DNA of 64,000 bases from Lithobates sylvaticus (Eukaryota > Chordata > Amphibia > Anura > Ranidae). Position numbers and translations under genes: made by a program. Within the stretch, counting starts at the first letter, position 1, and every line of letters starts with the position of its first letter. The notes beneath the pieces were generated by a model. It was not told where the DNA came from. It saw nothing but the letters and a program-made list of their open reading frames with translations, and made no database searches. This document shows positions 57,960 through 64,000 of this stretch, in pieces. The stretch lies in assembly GCA_028564925.1 (NCBI GenBank), contig CM053029.1, positions 291,516,719 through 291,580,718 of the forward strand, in the 5' to 3' direction.

Positions 57960-58580
57960 GTCGGGGTCAGGCCCAACTGAGGCCACATAGTTTGGAGAAT
58001 ATATTTTCAAAAAGTTGTGCAGAATGCAGCACGAAAGGACAATATGATTGAGTTTATATTCCGCCATGTGGATGGGGGTCAAGAATAGGCGGAACCGGCT
58101 GGCCATTATCCCGAAAGTGTTCTCCACTACTCTTCAGGCTCTGGCCAGCCGGAAATTAAATACCCTCTGGTCCGGGGTGAGGGTCCTCATCAGGAATGGG
58201 CGCATCAGATAGTTTCCCAGTGCAAATACTTCATCCACGACGAAGACGAAGGGGAGTTCTGCAAAATTCTCCACTAGAGGTGGCAAGCCCAAACTGCCAC
58301 TCTTGAGGTGCCAGTAGAACTCTGTCTGCACAATCACTCCACCATCCGACATGCGGACATTTTTCCCCACGTCCAGATACAGAAAGTCGTATGTTGCTGA
58401 CACCACTGCCAACATCACAATACTATTAAACCCCTTGTAATTATAATAGTAGGACCCCGAGTTGGGGGGTGGGACGATGCGGACGCGTTTCCCATCAATT
58501 GCACCTCCACAGTTGGGAAAGTCCCAACGGGTGGCAAAGTGGGAGGCCACAGTCTACCATTCCTGTGGTGTTGAAGGAAA
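57906..58580 (-). pseudogene. Harbinger DDE transposase, main exon, two stops
   Basis: Cuts and joins the element DNA at TWA-type sites. Acceptor AG at 58581-58582 (minus strand), then FPSTPQEW, a stop, TVASHFATRWDFPNCGGAID (first catalytic D), YYYNYKGFNSIVMLAVVSAT, LDVGKNVRMSDGGV (second D), LPFVFVVDEVFALGNYLMRP and RLARA, a stop, then RVVENTFGIMASRFR (catalytic E), and HIVLSCCILHNFL. Only two in-frame stops: TAG where CAG is expected (near 58.55 kb) and TGA where CGA is expected (58134-58136). Both are C-to-T changes, the second at a CpG. All three catalytic acids remain. Confidence 0.88.
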
Positions 58581-59519
58581 CTGTGGAGTCAAACAAGAAA
58601 AAAAATTTGTAATTTTGCACATCAACATTGCAAGCAGATTAGACACAAACGGTTCTGGCCAAGATCAGTATAACATTTTTGGAAATGAGTATTTAAAGCC
58701 AAAAGTATAAGGTCCCTTTATCAGATTCCTCACCCCATCTGATGGCATATTGCAAAAAATTAGGGGGGGGGGGATGTTTTGGACAGGTTCCTTTCTACTT
58801 CTCTACCCTCTCTACTTCATTGAGAGCTGAATGCATAATAATGTGTGATACTTTGGTCAGCCTCTACTTACACTATTGGCAGCCCACTGGACAGGTAAGA
58901 AGTGTCATAATCAAAAAAAAAAAAAAAAAAAATGGAAGCACATTTTTACATTCTGATATTACCTATCAAGATAATAATAGGCTAAAACATCTTTATACAG
59001 TAGCATTTGAAAGTATTGAGTCAAGCCCTTGCACTAAATGCTTTGGGGAATTCATCCATAGATCTGGCCACAAAAGAGGTAGGTATAGTGTGTATGGGTT
59101 TGGCAAAGTCAGCTGATAGAGGATTGGTATCAGCTGACTTAGCAGTTGGGGAGGGGGGTTCCTAATGAGTCTGGCCCACAAAAAAAAAAAAAACCTCTGG
59201 CACTGCATGAATTTAAGGACACAAAATAACATTTGTACACATTTTAGGGGGTGTTTAGGGGAAAACACTACTATGGAGCTGACATACATTGCTAAGTGAT
59301 TATGCTTTAGGTGTATGGGCCCAGAAGACCATGCTAGGGAGGTTAGTGAAGGCAAATATGCATGAAGGACAAAAAAGGGACCTTAAAAAACTTCCAGCCT
59401 GCATGAGGACAAAGGGGCACAGCATATTACAATCATGGTAATTAGGGAACAATTAAATAAATACAATACATTAGCAAACATTAAATACATAGAATGTGAT
59501 GTTAAAGGAGAAATCTTAC
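58581..59519 (-). other. Intron-like spacer of the Harbinger transposase
   Basis: About 940 bp with a donor and an acceptor at its edges and no open frame of note. It has A-runs near 58.92 and 59.18 kb. Confidence 0.6.
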
Positions 59520-59659
59520 CTTAATATAGTCCTTCTGCAGGACCTGAATGATGGCAGAACAGGTCTTTAGGATAATGATCCCCAGAGCCTGGGGGGAGAT
59601 GCCTGTCGAGAACTTGAGGTCCTGAAGGCTTCTCCCATCCCCAAGTACTGCAACGTGGT
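59520..59659 (-). pseudogene. Harbinger transposase upstream exon, cut at its 5' end
   Basis: Minus strand encodes LGDGRSLQDLKFSTGISPQA, then LGIIILKTCSAIIQVLQ and KDYIK, followed by the donor GTAAGA at 59519-59514. GRSLQDLKF and FSTGISPQALG are conserved in the N-terminal region of this transposase. Splicing to 58580 would give KDYIK-FPSTPQEW in frame. The exon is cut at about 59660 by a hAT-type end, removing the start. Confidence 0.85.
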
Positions 59660-59995
59660 GACTAGGGACGAGCTTCATGTTCGAGTCGAACCCGTGTTCC
59701 ACTCGAACACTGGCTGTTCTTCCGTTCTGTGAAATCCGAACATTATGGGCCATTTGCGCCAAATTCGAGTGGTGCGTCATGGCCCATAATTCACTGCGGC
59801 ATCGCAGTGCATTGCTGGCTGATTGGCCAAGCATGCACTATGACCCGCATGCTTGGCCAATCACAGCGCCGTCAGCGAAGAGAGCCATAAATTGGCCGCA
59901 GGCAGGATGCCTGTGGTCAATTATGGCTAAGGGGGTTTAGTACACGCCCCACACTCCCTGCCCAACACGCCCCACACTCCCTGCCCAACCCCCTT
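59660..59995. mobile_element. hAT-type end fragment
   Basis: Begins TAGGGACGAGCTTCATGTTC, close to the ends at 48814 and 42401, and carries inverted CATGCTTGGCCAATCA / TGATTGGCCAAGCATG at about 59.82-59.87 kb. It ends in two copies of a 26-bp repeat, ACACGCCCCACACTCCCTGC. The far end was not identified. Confidence 0.6.
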
Positions 59996-60914
59996 ACCGT
60001 CTTTCCCATTGATCTACATAACTGCACTGTATGAGATTATGTAACCTCTCTGAAATATTTTCTAGATTTGCATTTGCATTCCTTGTATATCGTAATGCAC
60101 CCACAAGTCTAATACTGTCTAGACATAGTGTTCTGTATATTTATTGTTTAGTAATACTTATTAAATGTTTATTTCTTAATATCTTGTTTTTATATAATTT
60201 TGTACTATACCAATCTATCTTGTAACCATTTGTAATTATCCAATTTGGTTTCTTTACATACCCTGTTCTGTCATATTTGGGGTGGGCGGGCGCCCTGCTT
60301 GTGTCCCGCGGCGATTGGACAGACCCTTGGGGGACGGGGAGTCACCGCCACTGATTTGAGGGCGGACCTCCCCGATTCCCCTTGCAGACGCCTTGACCTA
60401 GCATTTGCCGGGTCTTCTGGGCGTCTGCGCAGGCGCGCGGCTCCGCTGTTCGAGCGTGCGCAGTGCGGGCCTTCAGCGCGGACGCGCGCTGCCTGTAGGT
60501 TCTGTGACCCCATGACGCGGCACGCCGGCGTGGGGTTGGGAGAAGGTAAATTAGACGGACAGCGTCCGTCGATCAGCAGGCACTCGTCGACCCGGGGGCA
60601 TTTCTGGATGAGAAACTGTGGCGGTAAGCAACTGCGCGCCCCCCATTTTCACCCTCGCATATTTCCGATATACAGGCTCTAAATTTGACACTCATCTATG
60701 CCTTTTACCCTTTTCCCAGGTTTTACCCTCATGTTCTGGGATAATAGGACTTATTGGGGTTACATTTATGTGTGCATATTGGGCTAATTACATAGCCGCT
60801 TATTGCACCATATCTGCTGCCTATTGTTTGTACCACCAATTTACCATCTCAGTGGCTGTCCAGCTCCCCGGTCTATGCAATCTATAGGGCACTGGAGGTA
60901 TGCAATATCCCGTC

Positions 60915-61245
60915 CTTTCTGTTGTGTCCCCCCTCTTTTTCTCCCTTCCCCTCCTTCACAACTCCTATGTATGCCTTCCCCACCCTTTCCCCTTCCCTTC
61001 ATTTCCACCCCCCCCCCTTCCCGTTTTTTCCTCCTCTTCCCTTTCCCCTTCCCTCCCTGTCTTTTTTCCTCCCCCCCCCCCCCCTCCCTTCCCCCCCCCC
61101 CCCCCCCCCCCTTTCCTTCCCGTTCTCCTTTTTTCTTCCCCCTGTTATCCCTTTCCCCTTCCAAAATACCCTCACCTTTCAATTTCTTCCCCCTCGTCCC
61201 TTTCATTTCCAAATCCCCCCCCCACCCCCCCTTCCTCTCTTTGTT
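60915..61245 (+). repeat. Polypyrimidine tract
   Basis: About 330 bp of almost pure C and T on the plus strand, with C-runs up to about 20. The proline/serine/phenylalanine-rich frames are artefacts. Confidence 0.95.
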
Positions 61246-62035
61246 TTAGCACTTACACAGGGGACTATTCCCAGTTATTTCACCAACAGGGGTCCCCACT
61301 TTATTTTAACATATCATTGTCCACACATATTGGACTATAGAATTGCTACACACATCACAAGGCCTTTTTCCTCTCACGGTCACTTTCTTGTATGCGGGTA
61401 TTTGTTTGTACTTTAACCTGACTGGGTGGTCCTTATATGGATTAACCCCACTCTTACACTTTTATACATTTTATTGTTTTCCAGCTTTCTTCCATTCTTG
61501 GTTATTTAGAGCATAAGTATTCCACTATAGCTCACCCTTTATGGTTCACCGGTTGTTCACTTTGGTGCAGTATCACTGCATTTCTTCTAAATGCTGTGGT
61601 TTATGTAAATTAACAATCATTTCTGTTATTTTTTATTTCACTTCACTCCAATTTTCCAATAGCCATCTCACTCGAACCTAACTTGGTGTGTTCTCCACAT
61701 TGGTGCTACCCTACCTCTCAACTACAATAGATATCACATCTACCTCTGGTGACACATGGTGGTGGTCTTATACCACACATGTCCAGTTATATTAATTATC
61801 TGTTTGCTACATATATTACCCCCCTATTAGACCATAACCGTTTGGCCTGGCTCTTACCTTCTCCCCCAGTCGCCGCGGGAGACTGTGCTTGGGTGCGCTC
61901 GCTATACTCCAACTGTGCTTAATATGGGTAAGAAACTAACATACATAATGAACTCTCTTCCCCATGCATTTTTGATGCTATCTTGTATTTTGAATACTGT
62001 AATATATTATATATCTGTGAATTTGTTTTTTTCAG

Positions 62036-62092
62036 ATGTATATATGTTCTGAAGAAGCCACTTTGTGGCGAAACTAGTCAACGAAATATTGA
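62036..62092 (+). ncRNA. Hammerhead-like motif 3 (Penelope end)
   Basis: CTGAAGA (fits CUGANGA) at 62049-62055, one extra A, a 5-bp stem II (GCCAC/GTGGC) with a TTT loop, GAAAC at 62070-62074, a 2-bp stem III (AC-TA-GT) and the triplet GUC ending at 62079. GTT/AAC and ATAT/ATAT would form a weak stem I. The layout is the same as motifs 1 and 2. Confidence 0.52.
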
Positions 62093-62394
62093 AATCATCC
62101 ATTATATGTACAGTTTTTTAGTATATATGTTGTGTATAGCTTTCGTCTCTATTTCTGTCTTTTTGTAATAAATTGTTTAAAACTTTTATATTTGTTTCAC
62201 ATTGTGATTTAAATGTATACACCAAGTACCGCAATAGTCCACTAGCTCCCCTTTTCTTCTTGGCGTTCTAGGTTGGGAACCAGATCACCAAAAATCTATC
62301 CACGCCCCACACTATATAAGGCCGTCTGCGCGGCGGCCTTGCGTAGTGTGTTGCGGCTCATAGAGAAAGATAGACGGAGAGGAGGTTGGTGCCA

Positions 62395-62600
62395 TTATCT
62401 CAAACCACCATTCCTGGCTTAAGCTGGCGTGGCATCAACCATCTCTCAGCCTGCCCCTGCAGAGCTGACAGAACCTCCTGTCCCCCAGCACACCAGCGCA
62501 AGCACCGCATGGCATCTTTTTGCCTGCATACTTGCGTGGCCCCTTTAACGCCTACGGAGCACCGCTGGTTCAGAGGACAAAGCACAGGAAGAGGCCATGG
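62395..62600 (-). pseudogene. hAT transposase scrap
   Basis: Minus strand encodes KDAMRCLRWC and then GQEVLSALQGQAERWLMPRQ, LKPGMVV, which matches the plus-strand segment at 43.87-44.01 kb (KDAMQYFGWC and the following region) of the larger hAT remnant. Too short to give more than family membership. Confidence 0.6.
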
Positions 62601-62769
62601 AGGAAGAAGAAGAGAGGTGTGTCAGAATCACCAGTAGTAGCATTTTGGAGGCGTGGTGGCAGAACAACCTCCAACACTACTGCACCTTGTCCTACATCCT
62701 TCCCAGCTGCCAGAAGAATCACCCAATGCGCAGATAGGTAACGTCCCTGTCCATGCCTGCTGGACCATG

Positions 62770-64000
62770 AGTCAGTGGTAATATGCATGAAATTATAAAA
62801 GTGCAGCGCTTGTGTGGAAAAGAAGATAGTAGAAAAACTGTATTGCAAACGTGAGTAATGGGAAATTGTCCATTGTTGCACTTTAGGGACACATGTAAAG
62901 GGAAATGAGTGTTCCTGTTTTGCATAAAACCACATAGAGGATTCAAACTCTATGGGCGAAGATGCATGACAGGTATATTAATAGTCACTCATATCTCTTA
63001 TATGAAGTGAGAAAATTAAGTGATCAATTGTGATAAGATGGCCCAACGATAAGAAGGGTCACGTTCTCATGAAGTAAAAAAAAAAAAAAAAACAAGATAA
63101 AACGAATCAGTATAATAAAGGTATATGCAACCCCGTCTCCTAACACAGGTTTAAAATGTGTTCTCACAGGCCCTATAGAGGCAGAGTGTGCGATTTCATA
63201 TCAAAAATGGCAAATGAGGGTGTAATAACAAAAAGTGCGACTTTTCTTATCTTAAAAAACGCATGGAAATGTGATCAATGAATACAAACTCAAAGAGGAT
63301 TAAAAATTGAAGAAGTGTGGACCGTCAGGCCATCCCGACGGGCTAACACAAATCCAATAAAATATACAAAAATTAACTGAAATCTGATCTGCTGTACACA
63401 ATTGTGATATTACTCGTAAAACAGAAGGCAGTCATAAAATCGCTGTAGTGGACTTAGAACACTGCTGGGTATCTGCCTAAAAAGAAAGGGTTTCTCAGTG
63501 TCAGACAAATTATGCTATTCAAAAAATGCATATATAAGTCAGTCATGCGATTTTTCCAAAACGCATATAAAAATGGCAAGTATATCGTTCTATTTGAAAA
63601 CAGACTTATCAATTCTATAATCAACCAATCGTAATGGCAGTAGTGGGTTATGTTCACAAAATGAAAATGACCCCAAGAGTATACTCCTCTTGGTAATGTT
63701 AAATTGATCAGCTGTGTTCTACCAATGATGTAGTGTTAGTCCACAGTCAGCCATGAATGGAATTTTTTTTGAAAATGGAATTGCAAGAGGGAGTAATAGT
63801 GCAGTCACAGGATGGTAATCAGTGGATGTGGCCAATTCTGACTTGAAGGGGAGTCAACTTTCTCCTTAGCATAAAATATGGAATAATCGAGATACTCTTA
63901 CCAGAGTTGGTGGACTCACAGACCTCTCGGTGGTGAGTCAAACGAGCATGTTACCGGATCCACCGGATATCAAGGGGTAATGCTGCAGACACATACGTCC
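62770..64000. other. Unassigned stretch, possibly a Penelope-type tail
   Basis: No coding signal. GTGCAGCGCTTGTG near 62.79 kb echoes ATGCAGCGCTGG at the left of the palindrome at 27.86 kb, so this may be the minus-strand tail of a related element. The rest is AT-rich and runs to the window end. Confidence 0.3.

Larger units (their letters stand above)
60240..62190 (+). mobile_element. Penelope-type non-coding terminal region
   Basis: Starts with a CpG-rich stretch (60.29-60.56 kb, including GTCTGCGCAGGCGCGCGG), passes through a long pyrimidine tract and ends with a hammerhead-like motif and AATAAATTGTTTAAAAC, as in the element at 3.3-4.5 kb. No RT or nuclease. The left boundary is approximate. 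Confidence 0.5.

Noticed and set aside
60803-61416. Proline-rich frames up to 164 codons
   Set aside because: Translations of a polypyrimidine tract; overlapping in several frames.

Overview
This window looks like intergenic DNA from a large, repeat-rich vertebrate genome, most likely a frog and possibly a ranoid frog. The species call is an inference from the mix of elements: Penelope-like elements with GIY-YIG endonucleases, CR1, L2 and L1/Tx1-type LINEs, hAT, Harbinger, Tc1 and TTAA-target transposons, and very abundant foldback MITEs. I found no convincing host protein gene, tRNA or rRNA. Every coding stretch I could identify belongs to a transposable element, and most are broken.

Layout. 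1-5.1 kb: a foldback repeat, an L1 C-terminal scrap, and a Penelope-like element whose reverse transcriptase lies on the minus strand while its GIY-YIG endonuclease and 3' end lie on the plus strand; a 282-bp tandem duplication follows. 5.1-8 kb: mostly unassigned DNA with a TATC microsatellite and a MITE. 8-10.4 kb: a minus-strand CR1 LINE split by a TTAA-target (piggyBac-like) element. 10.6-17.1 kb: a Tc1 fragment, MITEs, a second TTAA element carrying an array of CGAAT-like words, a 495-bp tandem repeat and a CpG-rich foldback. 18.1-22.8 kb: a minus-strand L1 with a 1080-codon open frame and a perfect 15-bp target-site duplication (TSD). 23.6-27.6 kb: MITEs and a third TTAA element. 27.7-29.65 kb: a palindromic Penelope-type insertion with a 15-bp TSD. 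30.1-37.0 kb: a near-complete plus-strand L1 with a 16-bp TSD. 37.3-52.5 kb: a dense nest of hAT material, namely giant foldbacks, transposase remnants, an L2 scrap, a DIRS-like fossil, an AT-rich TIR element and a Harbinger-ended palindrome. 53.3-59.7 kb: a large Harbinger element with Myb/SANT-like, MADF-like and DDE transposase coding pieces, itself hit by a hAT MITE. 59.7-64 kb: a hAT-type end, a Penelope-type terminal region with a hammerhead-like motif, another hAT scrap and unassigned DNA.

How the parts relate. Autonomous-type coding remnants sit beside non-autonomous relatives that share their ends: hAT transposase pieces beside hAT foldbacks, and a Harbinger transposase beside Harbinger MITEs. 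Nesting order can be read from exact TSDs in several places. The most distinctive signals are hammerhead-ribozyme-like folds at the three Penelope-type loci (four copies, all with the same small deviation from the consensus) and one long palindromic core that appears inside two unrelated terminal-repeat types, hAT and Harbinger. All calls come from reading the sequence; no database search was run.
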